NCBI GenBank assembly: GCA_964590645.1
Contig: CAZPYJ010000006.1
Location: 1-64,000 of the forward strand
Reading direction: 5' to 3'
Source: JAGNHN01 sp964590645
Lineage (GTDB): Bacteria; Bacteroidota; Bacteroidia; Bacteroidales; JAGNHN01
DNA: 64,000 nt
Within the stretch, counting starts at the first letter, position 1. Every line of letters starts with the position of its first letter. Positions 34,160 through 44,007 of the stretch are shown in pieces. The notes below the pieces were generated by a model. The model was given only the letters and a program-made list of their open reading frames with translations. It was not told the origin of the DNA and searched no databases. A program made the position numbers and the translations under genes.

Positions 34160-34837
34160 TCAGTCCCTTCTTCCCATAAATATCATTACATAATAGAGCA
34201 AGGTTGCCAGAGAGCCAATGGCTGCCACTACATAGGTGCGGGCAGCCCATTTCAGGGCATCGCTTGCCTGATCGTGCTCAGGCCCACGAGCCACACCGGT
34301 TTCGTCCAGCCAGACAAGAGCCCTCTTCGAAGCATCAAACTCTACGGGCAGAGTTATGAAGGCAAAGAGCGTAGTCAGTGCAAACAGAACAATCCCGATC
34401 AATAAGAGTTGAGGGAAGGCCTGAACAAAAAGAATCCCTGCCAGCAGCACCCATTGTACTATTTTGGAACTGAAGCTAACCACGGGTACCAGAGCGGAGC
34501 GCATCTGCAGCCAGGCATAGGCTGTGGCGTGCTGTACAGCGTGACCACTTTCGTGTGCGGCCACAGCAGCAGCTGCCACACTCCGACCATTGAATACCTC
34601 AGGACTGAGGTTGACTGTCCGGTTGGCCGGATTATAATGGTCGGTGAGTTTTCCGGGTACGGACTCCACCCTCACTCCGTCCACACCATAATGCCGAAGC
34701 ATTTGCTCTGCCACTTCACGGCCCGACATTCCATTGCGCAATCCTACACGCGAATATTTTTCAAATTTACTTTTCAGGCGTGCCTGGACCATCCAGCTTA
34801 CACCCATCACACCAATAATCAGAATCCAAAATCCCAT
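34160..34837 (-). CDS. YugP-type zinc metallopeptidase, membrane protein
   Basis: 225 residues from ATG 34837 (MGFWILIIGVMG); the upstream extension lacks any signal and is rejected. An N-terminal helix is followed by a soluble segment with the zinc motif VAAHESGHAVQHA and then three or four C-terminal helices. SKRALVWLDE and DALKWAARTYVVAAIGSLATLLYY are hallmarks of the YugP (DUF/peptidase M48-like) family. The biological substrate is unknown. The 3' end shares the terminator with the C10 pair. Confidence 0.92.
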   Translation of the reverse strand: MGFWILIIGVMGVSWMVQARLKSKFEKYSRVGLRNGMSGREVAEQMLRHYGVDGVRVESVPGKLTDHYNPANRTVNLSPEVFNGRSVAAAAVAAHESGHAVQHATAYAWLQMRSALVPVVSFSSKIVQWVLLAGILFVQAFPQLLLIGIVLFALTTLFAFITLPVEFDASKRALVWLDETGVARGPEHDQASDALKWAARTYVVAAIGSLATLLYYVMIFMGRRD

Positions 34838-34976
34838 TGTCGTAATATTTTCAGTCCTGATAACAAAGAATCTGCCATCCGGGTTCATTCGCTATCAGAT
34901 AAGACAAGATGATCTGTAATTAAAAAAAACGCTGCTTCTTGTTCAATAAAAGGCTGCCAGACTGACAGCAAAGCAC

Positions 34977-35576
34977 TCAGCGGGAGGAAAAATCAGTATT
35001 TACAGTAAGGTATCCGGGATAGTCGATCAGCTGGTTTGCAACCCGAATACTCGGTTTGGCTTTCAGTGTAATGCGGGTGGGGGTATTTCCGGCTCCGGCC
35101 AGATTAAGCCCAAAATTGAGTATAGCATCCTTGGATTTTCCGGAAAGGGCCTGTTTCAGATCCACACCAATCTGCAAAGGCAAGGTGGCCACTCCTCCGT
35201 TGGGGGCTATGCTGACGGCTTGCTGATTGACTCCGCGTACCATTTCAACCCCATCAATCAGCATTATCCATTCCAGCTTATTCATTGAGGCCTGCGAAGG
35301 ATTAGGGTTTTTCACCTGCACATTCAGGGTCAGGTTAAGGGGGAGGCTGCCCCCAAGGTAGGCCGCAGTAAGTTTAGCGGCATCAGCAAAGTTCAGGTCA
35401 TTTAAGCTCTTTTTCTGCTGTACATTGACGCCGGCCAGGTTCAGGTTTTCAACCGTACTCAGTCGGAACTCACATTTTGCAAACTGTGCCATCTCCCCTA
35501 ACTGTTTTAAAACATCGCAGGAGCTTATCCCCACAAGCATTAATATCAATACAAGTCGAAAAAAATTCTTTGTCAT
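34977..35576 (-). CDS. LEA14-like (WHy domain) lipoprotein
   Basis: 199 residues from ATG 35576. A lipoprotein signal ends in ISSC. The mature part has the LEA-type immunoglobulin-like pattern (NLAGVNVQQ, LNLTLNVQVKNPNPSQASMNKLEW), typical of late-embryogenesis-abundant group 2 / WHy proteins. In bacteria these are linked to stress or outer-membrane roles without a fixed function. It follows trpS by 11 bases and is likely co-transcribed. Confidence 0.75.
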   Translation of the reverse strand: MTKNFFRLVLILMLVGISSCDVLKQLGEMAQFAKCEFRLSTVENLNLAGVNVQQKKSLNDLNFADAAKLTAAYLGGSLPLNLTLNVQVKNPNPSQASMNKLEWIMLIDGVEMVRGVNQQAVSIAPNGGVATLPLQIGVDLKQALSGKSKDAILNFGLNLAGAGNTPTRITLKAKPSIRVANQLIDYPGYLTVNTDFSSR

Positions 35577-35587
35577 TTCCTTAATCC

Positions 35588-36619
35588 TTAGGGGTGTAAA
35601 ATACCACATTTATGCATACCTGTAATCTCACGCACCTCATTCATCACTTCTGAGGCGATTGCCCTTGCCCTGGCAGCCATTTCTTTCTCAATCCGCTTTA
35701 CACCCGCTTTATCCGAAGCCATTTCCTTTCTTCGCTCACGCAGACCGGCAATCATCTCCACGAGGGTATTCGCGACTGATTCTTTAAGCTCCTTATAGCT
35801 AAGACTTCCTGTTTTGGCGGCTTCAAAAAAGGCATTCCGCATTTCTGTTTTCCCGCAGGCTCCCAGTATCTCGATCAGATTTGCGACGCCGGGGCTCACA
35901 TCTCCTCCTCCTTGCCCGGCATCGGTCACTGCACTCATCACCTTTTTCCGGATCACCGCTTCTTCCTCAAACAAAGCCACAAAATGCTTAGGACCCAGGC
36001 TCTTGCTCATCTTTCTGGAAGGGTCGGCAAGAGACAGCAATTTGGGCAGATCCGTAAATAACGGTTGGGGCGGTGCAAAGAAATCCCCAAACTGATGATT
36101 AAACCTCAGGGCGATGTTGCGCGACAATTCGAGATGTTGCTCCTGATCCTTTCCCACAGGAACAAACTCAGCCTTGTATAATAAAATATCTGCGGCCTGC
36201 AGTACGGGATAATTGAACAGGCCGGCCGAGATGAGTGCATCCTTATCCTGGTTGCGAAGCTGATCTGTTTTATCTTTGAATTGTGTCATCCTCGACAGTT
36301 CACCGTAGGAAGTCACGCAATTCAAGACCCAGGCCAGTTCCATATGCTCAGGCACCATCGACTGGATAAAAACGATGCTTCTCTTTGGATCCAGTCCGCA
36401 AGCCAGCAGATCGATCAGCATTTCTCTGGTATTCCTGAAAAGTTGATCCGCTTTATATGGGATCGTCATTGCGTGAAGGTCTACCACACAATAGATGCAT
36501 TCATATTGATCCTGCAGCTTTACCCAATTTTGCACAGCACCAAAGTAATTGCCGATGTGCATCACACTGGTGGGTTGAATACCGGAAAAAACCCTTTTTC
36601 TGTCCATTTTATCTTCCAT
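35588..36619 (-). CDS. trpS: Tryptophan-tRNA ligase
   Basis: A 343-residue class I synthetase. The HIGH-type motif is in SGIQPTSVMHIGNYFGAV, and KMSKS is present in DPSRKMSKSLG. YPVLQAADILLYKAEFVPVGKDQEQHLELSR is a TrpRS signature. ATGs at 36619 and 36607 (MDRKRVF) are both possible. A strong terminator lies about 28 bases upstream, so it either starts its own transcript there or reads through it. Confidence 0.97.
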   Translation of the reverse strand: MEDKMDRKRVFSGIQPTSVMHIGNYFGAVQNWVKLQDQYECIYCVVDLHAMTIPYKADQLFRNTREMLIDLLACGLDPKRSIVFIQSMVPEHMELAWVLNCVTSYGELSRMTQFKDKTDQLRNQDKDALISAGLFNYPVLQAADILLYKAEFVPVGKDQEQHLELSRNIALRFNHQFGDFFAPPQPLFTDLPKLLSLADPSRKMSKSLGPKHFVALFEEEAVIRKKVMSAVTDAGQGGGDVSPGVANLIEILGACGKTEMRNAFFEAAKTGSLSYKELKESVANTLVEMIAGLRERRKEMASDKAGVKRIEKEMAARARAIASEVMNEVREITGMHKCGILHP

Positions 36620-36646
36620 AAGTTATCTGTTCCATACTGTGTGCAT

Positions 36647-36700
36647 AAAAAAAGCTTCCTCAGTCATTCGCGCATAAGGATGCGTAGAAACTGAGGAAGC
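36647..36700 (-). terminator. Rho-independent terminator with nested hairpin
   Basis: On the minus strand, GCTTCCTCAGT and ACTGAGGAAGC (11 bp each) pair around a loop that itself holds CGCAT/ATGCG. Seven T follow directly. It lies after the propeller-protein gene and before trpS. Confidence 0.88.
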
Positions 36701-36740
36701 GAAATTAGTGAATCTGTTCAATAAGGTCTTGAAAGGCTTT

Positions 36741-39545
36741 TTATCTTATTACGAGCTTGTTCACCCCGGTAGATTTCCCATCGGCGATCAAATGAACAAG
36801 GTAAGTGCCCGGCTTGAGATTTTGCAGAGACAGATTGATCTGCTGCAAGCCGGGGCCATCTGCCATCATATTATCGCTGGACACCACCTTGCCCTGAAGG
36901 TCAAAAATCTGGATATGACACTGACCAGCCTGTCTTGCATTGAATTCAAGCGTCACCTGTCCGGAGGCAGGATTGGGATACAAATGCAGGCTGGGCTTGA
37001 ACGAGGTTTGATGAAGTGGTTTCTCGTTTCTGCTGACATAGTTCTCGCATTTGAATAGTCCCCTGCCGTGGGATGCGGCATAGATTACTCCGTAATTGGT
37101 GATCTCCTGGAAGACATCGTAGGTGGTATCAAAACCCAAAACCATTGGGATGGCCCATCCGAGTTGATTCAGGATTTGCTGTCTCAGGTCAAAGATCGGC
37201 ACATCCGGAATGCCATTGGTTTCGTGAACCCAGGTTGGATTAGGCCCTGCGGCATTTGTTGACCAAATTCCCAATTCTGTTCCAAGGATGATTCTGTCAT
37301 TAGAATTCATCTCTATCAGAGAGGAATAAATGGGCATTGCGGGAAGATTTCCCTGGAAAGAATCAAAACCGGGATTGGGTTGCAGGCCGTCATCCGTACC
37401 ATAGACATAGGTAGTATTACCATAATTTCCCAGGGTCACCAATAAATAATTGGCATTGGAAGGGTGTACAGCGATGGATGTTATAACCCGGCCTGGCCAC
37501 TCATAGAGGGTGTCAAGGACAATATTATTGGGAGTTGAGTCAGTGGTATAGGTATTAATATTGGATATGCGGTAAAGCGTTCCTTCCTGTGTTCCGGCAA
37601 AAACCACATCACCATCCCCACTCACTGCCAGAGCCTGGGGTGTTCCATCTACGGCAGCAATCTGGCCCCAGATGGGATCAGTGTTAAAATCGAGAATTTC
37701 TTTGGTCATATAGATGCCTCCAACAGCGCCAAAGAACATTTTGGCCACAACCGGATCTTGTATATGAAGGCTATCTCCTTTGGAAACGGAGAAGGGTAGT
37801 TCGTAGCTGAAAGGATAGTGGTTATTATGGGAGCGGAGGATAATTTTTTCCCCGGCCGGATAATTTGTATCTGCCACATAAACCACAGAATCAAGACTGG
37901 TATAGTCGTAAAAACTCTCCCAAAGTTTAAAAGGAGTAATATATGCACCACTCAGGTTGCGATCGAGGACGGTGCGCCAACTATCCCCGCCATCCACGGT
38001 ACGGCGGATAAAGGCATTGGGTTGAGTAACAAAATGCGCTTTGGGGTTGATCATAGAGATTGCGGTCTGAGCGCCATCGCCTCCGTAAAGTTGATATGCT
38101 GCTTCCGGTGAGTTTCCACTGCCATCGATAACCAAAGTGCCATTGTCCTTAGAACCAGCCATAACGGTTCCCTGCGGGCCATAGGAGACGGAAAAGAACT
38201 GGGAGGTTTTCAGATTTTTATTTCTGATCTGGAAGCCAATATTGTTAGTTGCTTTGCTTACTCCACCATCGCTGGCAACATAAAACTCGGTGCTGCTGTT
38301 TGGAAGGAAAGCGATATCATTCTGTCCCTGATGCACGTATAAGACACCCAGGGGGGAGAGGGGATCGAAGGCATAGGAAGTCACCTGAGACCAGGCAAAG
38401 AAGCCCTCATCCGCAATTTTGTTTCCCTGCCAGATATTGGCTCCGGCAACCAGCACTACGTCCGGCATATTGGGAAGAACCTTGATGGTATTATTGATAC
38501 GGCCGATATACCTCAGCCCTGAAGCGGACTGAAAGCCAAATACGCTGAAGCTGGCACTGGCACCGGGGCCGATCAGGCTCCAGGTTTGTCCCTTATCAAC
38601 GGAGCGATACACTCCCTGCAGATGTCCTGCCACATCGGCGGCCATCGCATAAATATAGTCCGGGTTGCTGGGCGCAATATCGAATTCTATTCGGGTAACA
38701 TTGGTGGCAGGCAATTTGCCTGTGGCTCCGGTGGAATGATTGACAAAGCCATCAGTGGTCCCACTTTCAGAAACATAGGCTTTCTGGTCCACGGAAGCTA
38801 CAACGATGCCATTGGAACCGATGCAGACATCCTCTGCATTTCCATCCAATTCATTGCCGTTGTCATCCTTTGCCAGTATCCAGCTTTGCTCATCATCTGA
38901 GAACATCAGGCCTGCGTCGGTAGCGACGTATATCCGTCCAGAGTTCTGATCCACGCACACCTCGTTGATATGCTCCCAGGTTTCGGTTCCGGCGATGACA
39001 GAAAAATCGCTGCCATCCGTCGATTTATACAAGCCACTTCCGATAAAGCCACCGGGACCGAAGCTGCCTCCATTGTCATACCAGCTTTCACCGGTTCCGG
39101 CGAAAAGGTGCCCATTGGGAGCCTGCGCCATACAGCTCACTGTTATGGCTGAGGCAATTGTACCATCCACGGTCATTGGGGCCCAGGAGGACCCCCCTGT
39201 CGTTGATTTCCAGACACCCCCTCCTGCACTGCCTGCGTACAAGGTGGTGGGATTGTTTCTGTCAACTACAATGGCCCTGATTCTTCCGGAATAATTATCC
39301 GGACCGATGGAAGCCCATTCCAGCCCCAGCCCGACAGACTCTTTTGTCCGGGACGCCAGGCGCAAAGCTTCACGTGCCTGTTGAACATCCAGGGCATCTA
39401 CCTTTCCGCTCACCTGATTCTGTCGAAGCATTTGGTAGTAAGCACCTGCATCATCCGCCGTTTGGGCATCCGCTATTGGAGCGTAAACCAATCCGGAAAA
39501 AAGCAGGGAAACCCAGATAAAGACGCGTAGTTTTTTGTGATTCAT
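36741..39545 (-). CDS. Secreted beta-propeller (sortilin/BNR-like) protein with T9SS signal
   Basis: A 934-residue exported protein with signal peptide ending near ADAQ. Repeats of the Asp-box/BNR kind are visible: SGRIRAIVVDRNNPTTLYAGSA, GGGVWKSTTGGSSW, GLYKSTDG, VYRSVDKGQTW, IRRTVDGGDSWR. These build VPS10/sortilin- or xyloglucanase-like propellers. The type A T9SS sorting domain starts at about 855 (LYPNPASGQVTLEF). There is no recognisable catalytic motif, so binding or a structural surface role is as likely as glycan hydrolysis. The terminator at 36647 closes the unit. Confidence 0.87.
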   Translation of the reverse strand: MNHKKLRVFIWVSLLFSGLVYAPIADAQTADDAGAYYQMLRQNQVSGKVDALDVQQAREALRLASRTKESVGLGLEWASIGPDNYSGRIRAIVVDRNNPTTLYAGSAGGGVWKSTTGGSSWAPMTVDGTIASAITVSCMAQAPNGHLFAGTGESWYDNGGSFGPGGFIGSGLYKSTDGSDFSVIAGTETWEHINEVCVDQNSGRIYVATDAGLMFSDDEQSWILAKDDNGNELDGNAEDVCIGSNGIVVASVDQKAYVSESGTTDGFVNHSTGATGKLPATNVTRIEFDIAPSNPDYIYAMAADVAGHLQGVYRSVDKGQTWSLIGPGASASFSVFGFQSASGLRYIGRINNTIKVLPNMPDVVLVAGANIWQGNKIADEGFFAWSQVTSYAFDPLSPLGVLYVHQGQNDIAFLPNSSTEFYVASDGGVSKATNNIGFQIRNKNLKTSQFFSVSYGPQGTVMAGSKDNGTLVIDGSGNSPEAAYQLYGGDGAQTAISMINPKAHFVTQPNAFIRRTVDGGDSWRTVLDRNLSGAYITPFKLWESFYDYTSLDSVVYVADTNYPAGEKIILRSHNNHYPFSYELPFSVSKGDSLHIQDPVVAKMFFGAVGGIYMTKEILDFNTDPIWGQIAAVDGTPQALAVSGDGDVVFAGTQEGTLYRISNINTYTTDSTPNNIVLDTLYEWPGRVITSIAVHPSNANYLLVTLGNYGNTTYVYGTDDGLQPNPGFDSFQGNLPAMPIYSSLIEMNSNDRIILGTELGIWSTNAAGPNPTWVHETNGIPDVPIFDLRQQILNQLGWAIPMVLGFDTTYDVFQEITNYGVIYAASHGRGLFKCENYVSRNEKPLHQTSFKPSLHLYPNPASGQVTLEFNARQAGQCHIQIFDLQGKVVSSDNMMADGPGLQQINLSLQNLKPGTYLVHLIADGKSTGVNKLVIR

Positions 39546-39754
39546 AAGACTTATGATTTTGGATTACAATAGCTTACAGCTGTATAATTGGGGCACAATT
39601 TACACCTTTTTTTGATACTCCCCCCCGAGAGTTGTATGAAAATTTCAACAAGCTTTCTTCAACTAAAGCGGTGCAAAGCTATCATTTTATCCTCTCAGGC
39701 CAAAACCATATAAGAAAGCGGAAGCATTCACAAAGATTCAGGCGTGACACAATG
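39546..39754. other. Intergenic stretch without recognised features
   Basis: I see no gene, clear promoter or terminator in these 209 bases. A run of seven T and nearby run of C (around 39606-39627) are the only simple-sequence features. Confidence 0.5.
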
Positions 39755-40180
39755 CTAAAGTCCGGCTGTACCGGAGCCTCCGGGATTGATTCTTTGCTGT
39801 CGGAAATGATTGCGGGTGATTACCTTCAACAATTCCCTTTGAATGACTGCGTCGGTTATGGTATTGGCAAGGGTGCTCTCCTTCGCGTTCTCACGGATCA
39901 TTTTCCACCAATGATCCGGAATGTCGATCTGATAGAGAAGAGCATAAAGCCCTCCCATATTGGAATCGATCAAAGCCTGAATATGTGGGACAAGGACTTC
40001 AGAAAGTGCATCATAGGGAGAAGCCTGCTCTTCGGTGAAGCATAATTGGATTTCAAAAAGAGCAAAATCCTTTTTAATCTGTTCCGTCGTTTCCAGTATC
40101 AATGCCTGATCCTGGAAATGTACTTCCTGAACTACTGGCAGAAAGGACTTCTCCGGGGGAATCATCCCTTTTTCATTCAT
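39755..40180 (-). CDS. Hypothetical protein coupled to the subtilase gene
   Basis: 141 residues, with no signal peptide and no domain I recognise. The N-terminal half is acidic and helical (LILETTEQIKKDFALFEIQL), and a middle segment reads YALLYQIDIPDHWWKMIRENAK. The start codon shares one base with the subtilase stop codon (TGATG), which implies translational coupling. It looks cytoplasmic, unlike the secreted protease before it. An accessory, chaperone or inhibitor role is conceivable but unsupported. Confidence 0.75.
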   Translation of the reverse strand: MNEKGMIPPEKSFLPVVQEVHFQDQALILETTEQIKKDFALFEIQLCFTEEQASPYDALSEVLVPHIQALIDSNMGGLYALLYQIDIPDHWWKMIRENAKESTLANTITDAVIQRELLKVITRNHFRQQRINPGGSGTAGL

Positions 40181-43100
40181 CAGCGGACGACCTGAAACTT
40201 CTCGTGGGCCACGACTTTGTCGGTTGCGACCCTGATCACATAGGTGCCAGAGGGCAGATTACCCAGGCTGATTTCCATTCCGGACGCAACACTTCCTGTA
40301 GTGGACATTGCCGGAAGGACATCCCTGCCGGAGAGATCCAGTATCTGCAGGTTCAGCATCTGCAGACCCTCAGGATTGAGTTGCAGATACAGGATATCCC
40401 TTGCAGGGTTGGGATAGAATCGCAAGCCCAGATCGCGGACGGGATCTTCGTTCAATCCGGTGGCATCCACCAGGGCAATATCGTCGATGGCAAGATCGGA
40501 TAAATTACCCGGGCCGGTTATCCCACGGAAACGCACCGCAACCTTAGCTCCGGTGTAGCTCCCCAGGTCCAGGGTCGCCTTATTCCAACCCTGCCCCTGA
40601 TTCCCCACAATGGGGGGCATTGCATCCAGCATCCATTCCGCATCAACCATCAGGTCGATGTGAAGAGAGCCCATATCGCTGCCATACATTGAATACCAGA
40701 AATCCAGCACGGGGTGTGTCATCCCACTCAGATCGAGGCAGGGAGATACCAACAGGGCTGTTCTTTCATAGCAATCCCCGGAAGCCTCCAGATAGACAAA
40801 ATTGCCTGAGCCGTCAAGCTGGGTATGATCACCCAGGGGACCTGTTCCGCTGGAAGGTGTGATCCCCTGAACCGTTCTCCAGTCAATATCATCCAGGTCA
40901 TTGTTCACTTCATTATTCCAACCACCCCCCAGGCTGCAACTGATGTCCTCACAATCAGACAAGACAGAACAGGTGGAAAATGCATCAAAGTCCTGAACCT
41001 GACCACTGGTGATGGCAGGAAGGTTCTTGATCATCACTTTGGAAGTGAAGAGGTTGTTGTACACATTGCTGTCAAGCGGATATTGTACGGAAGCATTAAC
41101 ATAAAAAGTGCCCGTTGTTCCCAGGTTGAGGGGGTTGGCGAAAGTATGGTAGGCAGTTTCTCCCGGCAGAATCGTCCCTGCATAGGTTTCGCTTTGCAGC
41201 AGTCCTCCAAGGGTGGTAATTACCGGTATATTGCTGACCGCCTGTGTCCCCACATTGCTGATGGCAATCTTTACGTCGACGCTTGAATGGTCGATGCAGG
41301 CAGGATGATGACCAGGTGCAGGGGAAAGCACCTCAACCATCAGGTCGTACGGAAAGGCACAGTTCCAGATTCCCGGCACCTTCTCAATGGCATTGGCTCT
41401 CAGTCCATAGGCATTATTGGGACCAATCGCACTGACGCTGACCCACTTGGTTTCAGATTGATGAACCCCATTGATCACATAAAATGTTTCTGTAGTGGTT
41501 CCAAGGGTATCCATATACTTGCTGCCCAGCATATATACTACATAGGATTCCGCGCCCGGGACACTGTCCCAAGCCAGTTGGAAGCTATCTTTACAAGCCC
41601 ACTCAATATTCATATTTAGCGGAACATCCATAATACTGAAGCTTTCATAGCTCTCGCTGCTTTCCGTGCCGCGGCTTACCCTGAGCCTGGCCATACCTGT
41701 ATGTGTATTGGGTAAGGTCCAGTTAAAATACCGGCGTGAGCCCGGAATTGAAGTCGCAATGCTGGTCCAACTCAGCCCATTGTTGAGGCTGTACTCCAGG
41801 CTAAAAGGCGTGGCATCACCGTGGGCATCCCATCGAAGGGTCACCGACTCATTCGGCTCAAAGCTTTCCCCACCCACCGGGTAGGTAAGCTGAATGGTAT
41901 CTGTCAGCATCTCATAAACAACATAATAGCGCTGTGGCCCTTGTGGAACTAATTTACCAATGACATCCAAACTGAAAGTGCCTTGCAGGGGATTGTTAAT
42001 GACAATCTGCTCAACATTGTTAAGATCATCTACACCGGTGGTGGCAGGTGCGTTCAGCAGCGCCGGGCTGGGAGAATGATCCAGTACCCAGGGAAGGTGC
42101 AGGGAAGAAAGGGCGTCCATTCCCCTGATATCTATATCATTGACCAGGGCCTTGGATGAGCCAACAAAAGCCTCACGGTCTGTCCAGTACACCATTACCC
42201 TGAATTGGGAAACCTGGGAGGGAATGGTAAAAATATGGGTATTGGTATCGCCCTGAACCAGGCTGTCTGTCATAAACCGCTGCTCTTCCAGGGTCTTCAC
42301 CGCACGATAGGCATTGATGCGCCCCCATCCGGTTTTAAAATCGGGGCCGGGATTATCCAGATCGTCGGCGGAATTGAGCAATACTGCTTTCATCAGGCCA
42401 CCATCGGGATCATTCCCGCTGTTGAGGTCGCGATAAGCGTGGTACAATTGAGCCAAAGTACCTGAAACCCCCGGGCAAGACATAGATGTTCCTGATTTGG
42501 TCGTATAGAGATTGGGATCTGTGGTAGAAGTGACATTAGAGCCTTTTGCACTGATATCCGGTTTGATACGGCCATCGTGGGCTGGCCCGCGGCTGCTCGA
42601 ACCTGAGAGGTCGTCCTTGTAATCAAGATTGGCTACAGCGATTACATTCTTACCCACTTTATGCCCTCCGGTGATATTTCCCCAACCTGCACCTGCACCA
42701 TAACCACAATCGGAAAACCCATCGTTCCCGGCAGAAAAGACGTGCATTGCTGCCGGCAGTTGCCGCATTTGTTGGTCCATAGTCCGTGCGAGAGAGGTAT
42801 AACCGGCATTGCAACCATTGCTGTATGAAGTTGAAGAAATGCGGATGTTATACAGATAGTAATGAGACACCATATTGGCAAAACCGGGATAGGAGGCAGA
42901 GGCTGCACCGTAAACGTAAAGCTCTGCACCTGGAGCCATTCCTTGCATCCGGGGGTTCAGGTTGCCCGCTCCCATAATGGTTCCGGCAATGTGGTCACCG
43001 TGATCACCATAATTAAAAGATATGGTCTGCAAAGGGACTCTTCCTTCAAAATCAATATGGGGGCCGATGATGCCATCATCCTGCATCATCACCTGCACTC

Positions 43101-43818
43101 CGCTGCCGTCGTATCTGCGGCCGGTGCTGTAGGATGAAGAGATCATCGTGGATCGGTGCAGGGTCTTGGCCGTGTAGTTTTCCGGCACATCCTCTGGTCC
43201 GATCGCAGATACCCAGCTTACAAATGGCAGGGATGCCAATGCCTGGAGCTGATCCCGCTGAACACGCACAGTCCTGATGTAATCGAACCAATAGCCCTCA
43301 ATCTCCAGCAATCCGGCTTGACGTATGTAATTGTTCAGCGTGTTTACTGGAATGTCTTCGTGAAAACTCACCCACAGATCGAGATGCTTGTTATCGGGCA
43401 TAGCATAATCCGGATACATACCGGCAATCAAATCCGGATGCTGCTTTATCTCTGCTCCCAGGGGCATTGCGTGAATGGCACCCGCCTGAATGAGCTTTTC
43501 AGCCCTAAGCTCCCCGGCAATGCTGACGATATAAGTGAGATTGGGGATATACTGCAAAAGATCGTATCCCGCCGATCGCAGGTTTTCCTGCCATTCCTGG
43601 CTCAATGGAGCCTGAAAAGTAACCAGCCTGTAATACCGGCCATTGACTATATCTTTCTGGCCATCGGATACAAACTGCCGCAGGCTTTCTTCACTCCGGG
43701 GAACCTCAAGCTGACGATCCATCAGCTTAATCACTCCTTGTCCCATACCAAGCATAGGGAGCAACATCATCAAAACCAGGATATTAACCATCCTCACCCT
43801 TGTCTTTCTTACTTTCAT
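40180..43818 (-). CDS. Large secreted subtilisin-like (S8) protease with MAM-like domain and T9SS signal
   Basis: 1,212 residues from ATG 43818 (MKVRKTRVRM). Signal peptide to about residue 27, then a propeptide-like region. The S8 triad is complete: Asp at about 247 (QDDGI), His at about 273 (GDHGDHIAGT), Ser at about 445 (SGTSMSCPG); the oxyanion Asn is in SAGND. After it come Fn3-like and CARDB-like segments, then a MAM-like domain (about 960-1130, with FDAFSTC..., SPCLDLSGM, LAIDDIAL) and a type A T9SS domain (RFYPNPARDILYL). It is probably an extracellular protease. It is co-transcribed with the small gene at 39755. Confidence 0.94.
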   Translation of the reverse strand: MKVRKTRVRMVNILVLMMLLPMLGMGQGVIKLMDRQLEVPRSEESLRQFVSDGQKDIVNGRYYRLVTFQAPLSQEWQENLRSAGYDLLQYIPNLTYIVSIAGELRAEKLIQAGAIHAMPLGAEIKQHPDLIAGMYPDYAMPDNKHLDLWVSFHEDIPVNTLNNYIRQAGLLEIEGYWFDYIRTVRVQRDQLQALASLPFVSWVSAIGPEDVPENYTAKTLHRSTMISSSYSTGRRYDGSGVQVMMQDDGIIGPHIDFEGRVPLQTISFNYGDHGDHIAGTIMGAGNLNPRMQGMAPGAELYVYGAASASYPGFANMVSHYYLYNIRISSTSYSNGCNAGYTSLARTMDQQMRQLPAAMHVFSAGNDGFSDCGYGAGAGWGNITGGHKVGKNVIAVANLDYKDDLSGSSSRGPAHDGRIKPDISAKGSNVTSTTDPNLYTTKSGTSMSCPGVSGTLAQLYHAYRDLNSGNDPDGGLMKAVLLNSADDLDNPGPDFKTGWGRINAYRAVKTLEEQRFMTDSLVQGDTNTHIFTIPSQVSQFRVMVYWTDREAFVGSSKALVNDIDIRGMDALSSLHLPWVLDHSPSPALLNAPATTGVDDLNNVEQIVINNPLQGTFSLDVIGKLVPQGPQRYYVVYEMLTDTIQLTYPVGGESFEPNESVTLRWDAHGDATPFSLEYSLNNGLSWTSIATSIPGSRRYFNWTLPNTHTGMARLRVSRGTESSESYESFSIMDVPLNMNIEWACKDSFQLAWDSVPGAESYVVYMLGSKYMDTLGTTTETFYVINGVHQSETKWVSVSAIGPNNAYGLRANAIEKVPGIWNCAFPYDLMVEVLSPAPGHHPACIDHSSVDVKIAISNVGTQAVSNIPVITTLGGLLQSETYAGTILPGETAYHTFANPLNLGTTGTFYVNASVQYPLDSNVYNNLFTSKVMIKNLPAITSGQVQDFDAFSTCSVLSDCEDISCSLGGGWNNEVNNDLDDIDWRTVQGITPSSGTGPLGDHTQLDGSGNFVYLEASGDCYERTALLVSPCLDLSGMTHPVLDFWYSMYGSDMGSLHIDLMVDAEWMLDAMPPIVGNQGQGWNKATLDLGSYTGAKVAVRFRGITGPGNLSDLAIDDIALVDATGLNEDPVRDLGLRFYPNPARDILYLQLNPEGLQMLNLQILDLSGRDVLPAMSTTGSVASGMEISLGNLPSGTYVIRVATDKVVAHEKFQVVR

Positions 43819-43978
43819 ACCGTTTTGTTTTCTTTCTTGAATGGGTAAAATTACCACTTATTTATAAACCTTCTAAATAATCAGGTCACAAAAACGCTCT
43901 GCATCGAAAAAGCCCGCAATATAGTGCCGTTTAACAAAATTTAACAGCAGACAGGCCTTACTCCCTCTCTGTGCAATG

Positions 43979-43986
43979 TATTTTTG
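43979..43986 (+). promoter_or_regulatory. -7 element (TATTTTTG) of the MoxR-Bat operon
   Basis: TATTTTTG is a perfect TAnnTTTG match 21 bases before the ATG at 44008. It also argues against an upstream TTG start. Confidence 0.6.
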
Positions 43987-44007
43987 CTTCTCAAAAAACA
44001 AGGGAAT

